64,000 nt of DNA from Streptomyces durmitorensis (GTDB lineage: Bacteria; Actinomycetota; Actinomycetes; Streptomycetales; Streptomycetaceae). The translations under genes were made by a program, and so were the position numbers. The stretch is taken from assembly GCF_023498005.1 (NCBI RefSeq), contig NZ_CP097289.1, forward strand, positions 310,001-374,000. Direction: 5' to 3'. The first letter of the stretch is position 1. Each line of letters opens with the position of its first letter. The notes under the pieces are model-generated. The model saw nothing but the letters and a program-made list of their open reading frames with translations, was not told the DNA's origin and did no database searches. Below are positions 42,190 through 49,976 of the stretch, in pieces.

Positions 42190-43161
42190 GTGACCGCACC
42201 CCGCACCTTCCGCATCGCCGCCATCCCCGCCGACGGTGTCGGCACCGAGGTCGTCGCCGCGGGCCGCGCCGTCCTCGACGCCCTCGCGGCCGCCTCGCAG
42301 GGCGCCTTCGCCTTCGAGTGGCAGGAGTTCCCCTGGGGCTGCGGCTGCCTCTGGGGCCTGCGCCTGAAGATCTGCCAGAGCTTCGACCAGTGGGCCAACG
42401 TCCGCCCCGTGCACTTCCTGCCCGGCATCACCAGCCCGCTGCGCAAGGCGGACGACACCGACCTGGACTGGGTCGTCGTCCGCGAGAACAGCGAGGGCGA
42501 GTACGCGGGCCTAGGTGGACGCAATCTCTCCGGCCGCGGACCCGGCGGTGAAGTCGCCCTCCAGTCGGCCCTGTTCACCGAGGTGGGCTGCGAGCGGATC
42601 ATGCGCTACGCCTTCGACCTGGCCCGCACCCGTACGCACCGCAAGGTCTCGTCCGTCACCAAGAGCAACGCCCAGCAGTACGGCATGGTGCTGTGGGACG
42701 ACGTGTTCAAGCGGGTCGCCGCCGACTACCCGGACGTGGAGACCGAGAGCGTCCTGGTCGACGCCATGGCCGCGAAGTTCGTCCTGCGCCCCGAGGAGCT
42801 CTCCGTCGTCGTCGCCTCCGACCTCAACGCCGACATCCTCTCCGACCTCGGCAGCGCCCTGGCCGGCAGCCTGGGCCTCGCGGCCAGCGCCAACCTCAAT
42901 CCCGAGCGCCGCTTCCCGAGCATGTTCGAGCCCGTGCACGGTTCGGCTCCCGACATCGCCGGGCAGGGTCTGGCCAACCCGATCGGGGCGGTCGGCAGCG
43001 CCGCGCTGATGCTGGAGCACTTCGGCCTGGCCGACGAGGCGGCCCGCCTGCAGAGGGCGATCGAGGCCACCACCGCGGCCGGTGTCCTCACCCGTGACGT
43101 CGCGGGCACCGCTTCCACCGAGGACGTCACCAAGGCCCTGATCGACGCACTCGGCGCCTGA
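42190..43161 (+). CDS. Isocitrate/isopropylmalate dehydrogenase family, tartrate-dehydrogenase-like, internally deleted
   Basis: 323 residues. The N-terminus FRIAAIPADGVGTEV, ICQSFDQWANVRPV, WVVVRENSEGEYAG, SVTKSNAQQYGMVLWDDVF, DLNADILSDLGSALAGSLG and FEPVHGSAPDIAGQGLANPI are the family landmarks with metal Asp and substrate Arg. Members are usually about 350-360 residues. Here residues 47-59 read FPWGCGCLWGLRL, joining two motifs normally separated by ~35 residues (the FDAI-LGAVG nucleotide-proximal stretch). The frame is intact, but that loop is needed for the fold, so activity is doubtful. It follows a LysR gene. Confidence 0.85.
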   Translation: MTAPRTFRIAAIPADGVGTEVVAAGRAVLDALAAASQGAFAFEWQEFPWGCGCLWGLRLKICQSFDQWANVRPVHFLPGITSPLRKADDTDLDWVVVRENSEGEYAGLGGRNLSGRGPGGEVALQSALFTEVGCERIMRYAFDLARTRTHRKVSSVTKSNAQQYGMVLWDDVFKRVAADYPDVETESVLVDAMAAKFVLRPEELSVVVASDLNADILSDLGSALAGSLGLAASANLNPERRFPSMFEPVHGSAPDIAGQGLANPIGAVGSAALMLEHFGLADEAARLQRAIEATTAAGVLTRDVAGTASTEDVTKALIDALGA

Positions 43162-43496
43162 CCTGCCCCCCCCCGGCACCCCGGCGCCCCTGCGCACCCT
43201 CGATGTCCGGCCCGTCCTCCGTCGCGCCGACGGACCGGATCAGGCCGCCTCGCGACGAGCGGCCACACCAGGTGCCGGGCCCGGCGGAGCAATAAGCGCC
43301 GCCACGGGCCCGGCACATCGCGCACACCTACGGCGGATGCTTCGGGCGGGCGCACACCTTGACGGCCGTTCGTCCGGCTCTCTAACGTCGCCAATGATCT
43401 TGAGTACGCCGTCCGTCGGCCGAGCACCCGCCACGGCTCACCGCCGTTTCCGGTGCCCCACACCGCCGAGCGCCCGCCCCGACGAGCAGGATTCCC
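43162..43496. other. 335-base gap holding a terminator and the cupin promoter
   Basis: No coding frame is supported. It starts with a run of nine C (43166-43174), holds the terminator at 43272-43316, and ends with the promoter and leader of the cupin gene. Confidence 0.6.
43272..43316. terminator. Large GC hairpin terminator
   Basis: Perfect 12-base arms GTGCCGGGCCCG / CGGGCCCGGCAC with a 21-base loop that can itself pair (GCGG with CCGC). It lies 110 bases after the dehydrogenase stop. No T-run. Confidence 0.65.
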
Positions 43497-44039
43497 ATGG
43501 CCCCGAACACCGCGTCCACGCCTTCCGACGACGAGTCGGCCGCGGCCGCCCATCGCGACGCGTTCCACCCGGACCTTCCCGGCCATGACGCCGGTTCACC
43601 GCCCCTGAACGCCCGCCTTCACCACATCCGCGCCGACGCCCTCGACGGCGACACCGCGCAGACGGGCGGCATGCGGCGCTTCGCCGCGATCAGCGGCGGG
43701 AGCGTCGGTTCGGAGCGCATCTGGATGGGCCAGACCCACGTCGCGCCCGACACCGCGTCCTCCAACCACCACCACGGGGCGTCCGAGACAGCCATCCATG
43801 TCATCAAGGGGCACCCGGAGTTCGTCTTCCTGGACGACTCCAGCGGAACGCCCGAGGAGATCCGGATCCGCACGGCCCCGGGCGACTACATCTTCGTCCC
43901 CCCGTACGTCCCGCACCGCGAGGAGAACCCGAGCCCCGACGAGGAGGCCGTCGTGGTCATCGCCCGCAGCACGCAGGAGGCGATCGTGGTGAACCTGCCG
44001 GAGCTGTACGTCCTGGGCGGCGAGCCCGGCGTTCGATAG
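43497..44039 (+). CDS. Cupin-domain protein
   Basis: 180 residues from ATG 43497. A single cupin barrel: motif 1 SSNHHHGASETAIHVIKGHPEF with the metal His/His/Glu set, and motif 2 APGDYIFVPPYVPHREENP with the distal His. Small cupins of this kind act as dioxygenases, isomerases or sensors; no substrate can be assigned. The N-terminal ~40 residues are polar and probably disordered. A GNAT gene follows after nine bases, so the two are probably co-transcribed. Confidence 0.85.
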   Translation: MAPNTASTPSDDESAAAAHRDAFHPDLPGHDAGSPPLNARLHHIRADALDGDTAQTGGMRRFAAISGGSVGSERIWMGQTHVAPDTASSNHHHGASETAIHVIKGHPEFVFLDDSSGTPEEIRIRTAPGDYIFVPPYVPHREENPSPDEEAVVVIARSTQEAIVVNLPELYVLGGEPGVR

Positions 44040-44048
44040 CCTCCCCGC

Positions 44049-44507
44049 ATGCCTGAGAAGCCATGTGTCCCCGACGACTTCGTCGTTCCCCTGAGTCTTG
44101 CTGCCGACGGATTCCGCCTGGAACCGCTCGGGCCGCAGCACAACGACGCCGATCATGCCGCCTGGATATCGAGCATCGAGCACATCCGTGCCACCCCCGG
44201 TTTCCAAGAACGGAGCTGGCCGCCCCCGGCGGGAATGAGCCTGGCCCACAACCTCCGTGACCTGCAAAGCCATGCGAGCGACTTCGACAAACGAACCGGC
44301 TTCACCTACACGGTTCTCGACGACACCGGAAAGGTGATCGGCTGCGTCTACATCTACCCGTCGCACACGGACGAGCACGTGACGGATGTCCGCTCATGGG
44401 TGAGCGCGGACCACGGTGCACTGGACGGCCCACTGCACCGAGCAGTGGCGACCTGGCTGGCATCCGACTGGCCGTTCGAGGAGGTTCGCTACCGGTCAGA
44501 GGCGTAG
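44049..44507 (+). CDS. GNAT-family N-acetyltransferase
   Basis: 152 residues. The fold is seen in FRLEPLGPQHNDADHAAWIS, the strand TYTVLDDTGKVIGCVYIYPS and the C-terminal helix PLHRAVATWLASDWPFEEVRY. The acetyl-CoA-binding (Q/R)xxGx(G/A) loop is not clearly present; the region reads SADHGALDG, so catalysis may be altered. It is nine bases after the cupin gene and overlaps the convergent next gene by 19 bases. Confidence 0.75.
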   Translation: MPEKPCVPDDFVVPLSLAADGFRLEPLGPQHNDADHAAWISSIEHIRATPGFQERSWPPPAGMSLAHNLRDLQSHASDFDKRTGFTYTVLDDTGKVIGCVYIYPSHTDEHVTDVRSWVSADHGALDGPLHRAVATWLASDWPFEEVRYRSEA

Positions 44508-44881
44508 CGGCTGCCGCCGTCCCCGACTTCGTACACGCGCCCCAACCGTTCCAGCGGGCCGCGCGGAACGTACCCGGGCGGCCTCACCGTGTAGGACCCG
44601 ACGCGAAAGGGCGAGCGGAACACGCAGACGGCGGCCCAGACGCCCCAGGCCCCGGGCACGCCAGGCCTTCTCGTGAAGGAACCGTCCATCGTGACGAGGT
44701 AGACCGGTACTTGGGGAGCGCTCACTCGGTCACTCTCGTGAAGGTGCTTCATCGCAGCGTCCTGAGTCGTCGCCACGGCCCGAATGTTCCGCGGTGCGTC
44801 CTCGCCCCAAGGCCGGGCCCACTCACGGGCGGCTGCGCGAATGCGGTCGATCAGATCGTCTGGGATGACGCCCTCGTCCAT
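44489..44881 (-). CDS. Unknown small actinomycete protein
   Basis: 130 residues from ATG 44881 (MDEGVIPDDLIDRIRAAARE). Not recognised. A central hydrophobic strand pair VPVYLVTMDGSFT and WGVWAAVCVFR suggests a compact alpha/beta domain. Cytosolic, no signal peptide. The 3' end overlaps the convergent GNAT gene by 19 bases, and the start lies about 100 bases from the divergent GntR start, so its promoter is next to the GntR operator. Function unknown. Confidence 0.65.
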   Translation of the reverse strand: MDEGVIPDDLIDRIRAAAREWARPWGEDAPRNIRAVATTQDAAMKHLHESDRVSAPQVPVYLVTMDGSFTRRPGVPGAWGVWAAVCVFRSPFRVGSYTVRPPGYVPRGPLERLGRVYEVGDGGSRYASDR

Positions 44882-44950
44882 GCCTGCACGGTAGACATCC
44901 CTCGCCTTGACGCAAGGCCACGCGGTGCTCGGGACCGCGTGGTAACTTCC

Positions 44951-44968
44951 GTATACAAGGTGTATGCG
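44951..44968. promoter_or_regulatory. GntR operator site 1
   Basis: GTATACAAGGTGTATGCG sits just upstream of the GntR start. It matches at 15 of 18 positions the site in the MHS/DUF2848 divergent promoter (48037-48054), which suggests autoregulation. Confidence 0.75.
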
Positions 44969-44984
44969 ATCTCTGGGGGTAGTG

Positions 44985-45611
44985 GTGGCGTCCGGTCGGG
45001 AGAAGGCGTACGCGTATCTCAAGGACACGGTGCTGACGGACCCGGCGATGCAGGGTGAGTACCTCTCGGAGCAGGACATCGCCGATCGGATCGGTGTCTC
45101 GCGCACCCCGATCCGCGAGGCGCTGCTCCTCCTGGCCGCCGAGGATCTCGTCGAGTTGGTGCCCAAGCGCGGTGCGCGGGTCGCGCCCTTGTCGGGGCGT
45201 GAGATCACCGAGCTGATGCAGCTGCGCGGGATCGTCGAGCGGTACGCGGCCCAGCACGTCATCGGCGCGGGCCGGGCTCCGGCCCGGGAGTTGGGGGAAC
45301 TCCTTCGGCGCCAGCGCGTGCTGAGCGGGCCCGACCAGGCCAAGGAGTTCATCGACGTGGACCACCTGTTCCACTCGACACTCGTGTCGGCCGTGGGCAA
45401 CGCCCTGCTCGACCGCCATTACGAGGGGCTGCGCAGCCGTCAGGTGCGGGCCGGTGTCGTGGCCCTGTACAACCAGCAGGGCCGTCAGGAAGCGGTGCTG
45501 GACGAGCACCAGGCGATCGTGGACGCCCTCGCGGCCGGTGACGCGCAGGCCGCGTGCTCCGCGATCGACAGCCATCTGGAGTCGACGCTGAAGGTATTGC
45601 TCGCCGGGTAG
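44985..45611 (+). CDS. GntR-family (FCD) regulator of the nitrilase module
   Basis: 208 residues from GTG 44985, behind GGGGG. An ATG at 44964 is in frame but would lie inside the operator, so I prefer the GTG. The N-terminal winged helix is LSEQDIADRIGVSRTPIREA, then LVPKRGARVAPLS. The C-terminal FCD domain has metal/ligand residues in VDHLFHSTLVSAVGN and DEHQAIVDALAAGD. FadR-type GntR proteins repress catabolic genes until a pathway intermediate binds. Shared operator sequences link it to the MHS, nitrilase and DUF2848 genes. Confidence 0.9.
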   Translation: MASGREKAYAYLKDTVLTDPAMQGEYLSEQDIADRIGVSRTPIREALLLLAAEDLVELVPKRGARVAPLSGREITELMQLRGIVERYAAQHVIGAGRAPARELGELLRRQRVLSGPDQAKEFIDVDHLFHSTLVSAVGNALLDRHYEGLRSRQVRAGVVALYNQQGRQEAVLDEHQAIVDALAAGDAQAACSAIDSHLESTLKVLLAG

Positions 45612-45647
45612 GCGGGCGCAGCCTCCGAGTTCTTCGGCATGCCGTCG

Positions 45648-45679
45648 GGCCGGAGGGCTCTGGCGGGAGCCCTCCGGCC
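45648..45679. terminator. Bidirectional terminator between GntR and nitrilase
   Basis: A perfect 13-base inverted repeat, GGCCGGAGGGCTC / GAGCCCTCCGGCC, loop TGGCGG, between the convergent stops at 45611 and 45712. Confidence 0.9.
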
Positions 45680-45711
45680 CGGCGGGGAGAGGGAGTTGCG
45701 GGGCCGGTCGG

Positions 45712-46515
45712 TCAGACCTGCTCCCCCAGGCGGCGGTTGGCCAGTACCGGGATCTTCTTGCGGACCGCCGCGACCTCGTCCGCGTCCACCTCCGTGACCA
45801 CGAGCTCCGGCCCGGCCCCCAGGCGGTCGCGCACGGTCCCGTCCGGGCCGACGACCATGCTGTGCCCCACTCCGGTGGGCGCCGTTCCCTGGGCCGCGAC
45901 TCCCCCGGCGGCCGGATCGGCCTGGCCGACGGCCGCGACCCACAGCGTGGCGTCCAGGGCACGGGCCCGCACCAGCAGCTCCCACTGATCGAGCTTGCCG
46001 GGTCCCGCACCCCAGGACGCCGCCAGCAGGGTCGCGGTGGCCCCCGCGTCGGCATGGGCCCGGAACAGCTCCGGGAAGCGCACGTCGTAGCACGTGGCCA
46101 GGCCCAGGCGGACACCGTCCACGTCGATCGTGACGACCCGCGATCCGGCAGCCACGGAGTCGGACTCCGCATAGCCGAACGCGTCGTAGAGATGGATCTT
46201 GTCGTACGACGCTTCGGCGCCGCGGCCCGTGGCCAGCAGGGTGTTGGCCACCCGGCCGCCGGGCGCGGGCGTGAACATGCCCGCCACGACGGTGACGCCC
46301 GCCGCCTCCGCGACAGCACGGACCCCGGTGGCCCAGGGGCCGTCCAGGGGTTCGGCGAGCGGCGCCAGGGGCGTGCCGAAGCAGGCCATCGACGCCTCGG
46401 GGAACACGACGACGTCCGCGCCCGCGTCCGCCGCGCGTGCGGTCCATTCCTCGATGAGGGCGAGGTTCTTGCTGGGCTCGGGGCCGGTGGTGAGCTGGCT
46501 CAGTGCGATGCGCAC
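45712..46515 (-). CDS. Nitrilase-superfamily carbon-nitrogen hydrolase
   Basis: 267 residues from GTG 46515 (VRIALSQLTTGPEPSKNLAL), preceded by AAAGGCGG. The nitrilase catalytic triad is visible as Glu40 (VVVFPEAS), Lys106 (SYDKIHLYD) and Cys142 (LATCYDVRFPEL). The family hydrolyses amides, omega-amides or nitriles. The length and lack of extensions fit an amidase rather than a true nitrile hydrolase. It is 68 bases downstream of the MHS transporter on the same strand, so the compound it cleaves is probably imported by it. Confidence 0.92.
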   Translation of the reverse strand: MRIALSQLTTGPEPSKNLALIEEWTARAADAGADVVVFPEASMACFGTPLAPLAEPLDGPWATGVRAVAEAAGVTVVAGMFTPAPGGRVANTLLATGRGAEASYDKIHLYDAFGYAESDSVAAGSRVVTIDVDGVRLGLATCYDVRFPELFRAHADAGATATLLAASWGAGPGKLDQWELLVRARALDATLWVAAVGQADPAAGGVAAQGTAPTGVGHSMVVGPDGTVRDRLGAGPELVVTEVDADEVAAVRKKIPVLANRRLGEQV

Positions 46516-46583
46516 GGTGGACCGCCTTTCGGCGTCGGGGCGGGTGGGTGAGGTGGAAGCCAGGGGGCGGGCGGTGCGGCCGG

Positions 46584-47975
46584 TCACGGCACTCGGGTGG
46601 CGGGCACGGCAGCCTCCGTCGCGCCTGCGCCCGCGCCCGCGCCTGCGCCTGCGCCTGCGAGCAGCGCGTCCTCCTTCTCGGCGTGGGCCGAGTCCCTGCC
46701 CAGGCAGAGGCCGATGAGGGTCACGGCCGCCGCGGCGGCGAGGTAGAGCGCCAGCGGGACCCAGCTGTCGTACGAGCTGAGCAGGGCGGTGAACAGCAGC
46801 GGGGCGACCGCTCCGCCGATGAGACCCGCCAGGGTGTAGGCGAGTGAAGACCCGGTGTAGCGCAGGCGGGGCGAGAACTGCTCGGCGACGAAGGCCGCCT
46901 GGGGGCCGTACATGAAGGAGTGGATGGCCAGGGCCACCACGACGCCGCACACCAGCAGGATCCAGCTGCTGCCGTCGACCACGAGGAAGAACACGAAGGG
47001 CCACGCCCCGGCGGCGACGGCGGAACAGCCGTACAGCAGGCGGCGGTTGACCCGGTCGGACAGGGCGCTGGCCAGCGGGATGAGGAAGATCTGGAGGAAG
47101 GAGCCGAGCAGGACGGCCGTCAGTGCGGAGCCCCGGCTCATGCCCAGTTCGTCGGTGGCGTAGGTGAGGACGAACACGGTGAACATCGCGTAGAGCACAT
47201 CGGGGGCCACCCGGCTGAGGATCGCGGCACACAGGGCGCGGGGCTGGGTGGTGAAGACCTCCCGGATGGGCGCCTCGGGCCGGGATTCCTCGGCTTCCAT
47301 GGCCTTGAAGACGGGGGTCTCCTCCAGCTTCGCCCTGATCCACAGCCCGAAGGCGACCAGGACCCCCGAGAGCAGGAAGGCCACGCGCCAGCCCCAGGAG
47401 AGGAACTGCTCCTCGGTGAGCAGCACGCCCAGAGCCGCCAGTACTCCGTTGGCCAGGAGGTTTCCGGCGGGCGGTCCGACCTGTGCGGCCGAGGCGTAGA
47501 AGCCGCGGCGGCGCGGGTCGCCGAACTCGCTGGACAGCAGGACCGCGCCGCCCCACTCGCCGCCGACCCCGACACCCTGCGCGAACCGCAGCACGACCAG
47601 GGCGATGGGGGCGGCGGCGCCCGCGGTGGCGTGCGTGGGCAGGACCCCGATCAGGAACGTGGCCGCGCCGATCAGGACCAGGGTGGCGATGAGCACCTTC
47701 TTGCGGCCGATCACATCACCCAGGCGCCCGAAGACGAACCCGCCGAGCGGGCGCGAGACGTAGCCGACGGCGTAGGTGGAGAACGCCAGGAGGGTGCCGG
47801 TGAGGGGGTCCTCCGAGGGGAAGAAGAGATCACCGAAGACGAGCGCCGCGGCGGCGGAGTAGACCGCGAAGTCGTACCACTCCAGAGCGGTCCCGGTGAG
47901 GCTGGCGAAGAAGGCCCGGCGGATGCCGGAGCGGTCCGGCGAAACCGCCGGTGGGCCCTTTGGGGTGTGCTGCAT
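46584..47975 (-). CDS. MHS-family MFS transporter (metabolite:H+ symporter)
   Basis: 463 residues from ATG 47975, with 12 membrane segments. TALEWYDFAVYSAAAALVFG, RPLGGFVFGRLGDVIGRKK and RFAQGVGVGGEWGGAVLLSS are MHS/ShiA-ProP hallmarks. These carriers import small carboxylates or zwitterions with protons. The C-terminus has an (AG)n tail coded by 6-base repeats (46621-46659). It is the first gene of an operon with the nitrilase and divergent from DUF2848, with the second GntR site between. Confidence 0.92.
   Translation of the reverse strand: MQHTPKGPPAVSPDRSGIRRAFFASLTGTALEWYDFAVYSAAAALVFGDLFFPSEDPLTGTLLAFSTYAVGYVSRPLGGFVFGRLGDVIGRKKVLIATLVLIGAATFLIGVLPTHATAGAAAPIALVVLRFAQGVGVGGEWGGAVLLSSEFGDPRRRGFYASAAQVGPPAGNLLANGVLAALGVLLTEEQFLSWGWRVAFLLSGVLVAFGLWIRAKLEETPVFKAMEAEESRPEAPIREVFTTQPRALCAAILSRVAPDVLYAMFTVFVLTYATDELGMSRGSALTAVLLGSFLQIFLIPLASALSDRVNRRLLYGCSAVAAGAWPFVFFLVVDGSSWILLVCGVVVALAIHSFMYGPQAAFVAEQFSPRLRYTGSSLAYTLAGLIGGAVAPLLFTALLSSYDSWVPLALYLAAAAAVTLIGLCLGRDSAHAEKEDALLAGAGAGAGAGAGATEAAVPATRVP
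46621..46659. repeat. 6-base repeats coding an Ala-Gly tail
   Basis: GCGCCT/GCGCCC hexamers in tandem encode (AG)n near the C-terminus of the MHS transporter; in-frame length variation is likely. Confidence 0.85.
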
Positions 47976-48036
47976 GCTTCCCGATCCTTGCGTCGAGGGA
48001 CATCGACCTGGACATCGACCTTCCGGCATACTTCTT

Positions 48037-48054
48037 GTATACAGGTCGTATGCG
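48037..48054. promoter_or_regulatory. GntR operator site 2
   Basis: GTATACAGGTCGTATGCG lies between the divergent MHS (47975) and DUF2848 (48112) starts. It matches the GntR promoter site at 15 of 18 positions and contains the dyad TGTATACA. Confidence 0.75.
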
Positions 48055-48111
48055 CAACCCCCTCGCCGGAAGTTGACCGTGTCGAGACCCGCCCGTCTTT
48101 TGGAGTGCCCC

Positions 48112-48798
48112 ATGACTGTGCTGACCTTCGAACTCCCCGACGGCTCCACCCGCGCCGTCGACGTCGTGCAACTGCTCAACGCCGGATACGCCGGACGCGA
48201 GCAGGCCGACGTCGCCGCGCACGTCGCGGAGCTCGCCCAGCTCGGGGTGCCCGCGCCGTCGGTGACCCCGGCGCTCTACCCCGTCTCCCCCTACCTGGCC
48301 CAGCAGACCGACCGGGTCGCCGCCCCGCACGCCCGCACATCGGGTGAGGCCGAATGGGCGCTGGTCGTCGCGGACGGCGGGGAGCTACTCCTCACGGCCG
48401 CCTGCGACCACACCGACCGCGACCTCGAGGTGCACGGCGTGGCCTGGAGCAAGAACGCGGCACCGGACGTCCTGGCCCGGCAGGCCTGGCTCCTGGCCGA
48501 CGTCGAGTCGCGCATCGACGAGCTGACCCTGCGCGCCTGGGTCACCCACGACGGCGGGGAGACCGAGATCCAGGACGGCACACTCGCCGAACTGCTCACC
48601 CCCGGCTACTGGGCCGGCGTGCTGCGCGAACGCGGCGCCCTGAAGTCCGGCACCGTCCTGATCTCGGGGACCATCCCCATGGCCGACGGCGTGGACCAGT
48701 TCGCCGACGGCTGGCGTGTGGAGCTGGGTGACCCCGCCACCGGCAACACGATCCGGCTCGCCTACGAGGTGGCACCCCTGCCCCAGCCCATCGGCTGA
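48112..48798 (+). CDS. DUF2848-domain protein
   Basis: 228 residues from ATG 48112, with TGGAG upstream. VAELAQLGVPAPSVTPALYP, the QTDRVAAPHARTSGEAEW segment and DLEVHGVAWSKNAAPDV are typical of DUF2848, a family of unknown activity often found beside amidases and transporters. No signal peptide. Its divergence from the nitrilase operon across a shared GntR site makes it a likely enzyme of the same pathway, perhaps acting on the acid product. The reaction is not known. Confidence 0.88.
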   Translation: MTVLTFELPDGSTRAVDVVQLLNAGYAGREQADVAAHVAELAQLGVPAPSVTPALYPVSPYLAQQTDRVAAPHARTSGEAEWALVVADGGELLLTAACDHTDRDLEVHGVAWSKNAAPDVLARQAWLLADVESRIDELTLRAWVTHDGGETEIQDGTLAELLTPGYWAGVLRERGALKSGTVLISGTIPMADGVDQFADGWRVELGDPATGNTIRLAYEVAPLPQPIG

Positions 48799-48851
48799 GT
48801 CTCACGGGCCGACGGCTGCCCCCTTACGCGCGCCGGGAGTGCTCCGGCCGG

Positions 48852-49799
48852 TCACGTGGCGACCGCCTCACCCGCCTCACCCGCCTCGCGGCGCGCGTCG
48901 GGCAGGCCCAGGCGGTGGGCCATGAAGGGGGTGCCCGTGATGAACTCCCGGAACTTCAGGGCGGCTTCGGACAGGTAGCTGTCGCGGCTCCACACCAGGG
49001 TCAGCACCCGTTCGCAGTCGGGTGCCTCCACCTCGACCCAGGCCACCGGAACGCGCGTCTCCGTTCCGACCTCGCGGGACATCGCCGGGATGAGACCGAT
49101 GCCCAGCCCCGCGCTGATCATGTCCTGGCTCGCGCCCGGCTCGTCGCCCTCGCAGGACAGCAGCGGCGTGAGCCCCTCGGCGGCGAACAGCCGGTCCAGG
49201 AGGGCACGTTGCCAGTGGCCCGGACGCGTGGTGACGAAGGGTTCGTCGGCGATCTCGGGGATCGTCACGCTCTCCCGCCCGTCGAGCCAGTGGCCTGGCG
49301 GCACCGCGAGCAGCACCTCCTCGCGGGCGAGCTCGACCGAGTCGAGGTTCGTGCCGGTCAGCGGCTGCGACGCCACGCAGAAGTCGACCTCTCTGGTGCG
49401 CAGCCGGCGGTCCATCTCCTGCACGGTCGACTGGAAGAGCCGCACGTCGGCCCGGGGGTGGTCCGCCCGGAAACTACCCATGAGATGAGTGACCGTCAGG
49501 AGCGTCTCCGAGGCCACACTGACGCGGCCGAGGCCGGTGTCACGGGCCTCGCGCACCGCCCTGCGGCCGTCGTCGAGCTCGCTCAGGGCGCGCTCGACAT
49601 GCCGCAGGAACATCGCGCCGTACGGATTGAGCCGGATGCGGCGGCCCTGCCGGTCGAAGAGCGGGGAGCCGAGCTCCGATTCCAGGCGAGCGATGGTGCG
49701 GCTCAGCGAGGGCTGGGCGACGCGCAGTTCCTGCGCGGCGCGGCTGATGTGCTCGTAACGGGCGACGGCCTGGAAGTAGCGCAACTGCAGAAGATCCAT
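48852..49799 (-). CDS. LysR-family regulator, divergent from cydABDC
   Basis: 315 residues, normal length, with intact HTH MDLLQLRYFQAVARYEHISR ... AQPSLSRTIARLESELG. The effector domain continues with VSVASETLLTVTHLMG. LysR proteins of this type activate a divergent target when a small ligand binds. The divergent target is the bd oxidase operon, with 177 bases between the starts holding an 18-base dyad. A LysR partner for cyd genes is unusual in Streptomyces, where Rex is the known regulator. Confidence 0.92.
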   Translation of the reverse strand: MDLLQLRYFQAVARYEHISRAAQELRVAQPSLSRTIARLESELGSPLFDRQGRRIRLNPYGAMFLRHVERALSELDDGRRAVREARDTGLGRVSVASETLLTVTHLMGSFRADHPRADVRLFQSTVQEMDRRLRTREVDFCVASQPLTGTNLDSVELAREEVLLAVPPGHWLDGRESVTIPEIADEPFVTTRPGHWQRALLDRLFAAEGLTPLLSCEGDEPGASQDMISAGLGIGLIPAMSREVGTETRVPVAWVEVEAPDCERVLTLVWSRDSYLSEAALKFREFITGTPFMAHRLGLPDARREAGEAGEAVAT

Positions 49800-49824
49800 G
49801 ATCCACCTTCACTTATGCCTTCCG

Positions 49825-49842
49825 TGCCATCTTCACATGGCA
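49825..49842. promoter_or_regulatory. Dyad in the LysR/cydA promoter region
   Basis: TGCCAT-CTTCAC-ATGGCA is a perfect 18-base dyad near the LysR start. It is flanked by CTTATGC (49812-49818) and its complement GCATAAG (49859-49865), a wider pair that could serve LysR tetramer binding. No Rex-like TTGTGAA-N4-TTCACAA site is seen. Confidence 0.5.
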
Positions 49843-49976
49843 AAACAGGTCTTGGAATGCATAAGCGATCCTCCCTACGGTCTTCATCAAGGCCTCGCGA
49901 GGGCCCGCGAAGTTCCCGCGAAGCTCTTACGAACGGCCGTCCGACCGGCCGCCCATCCCCGTAGGAAGGTCCCCCC

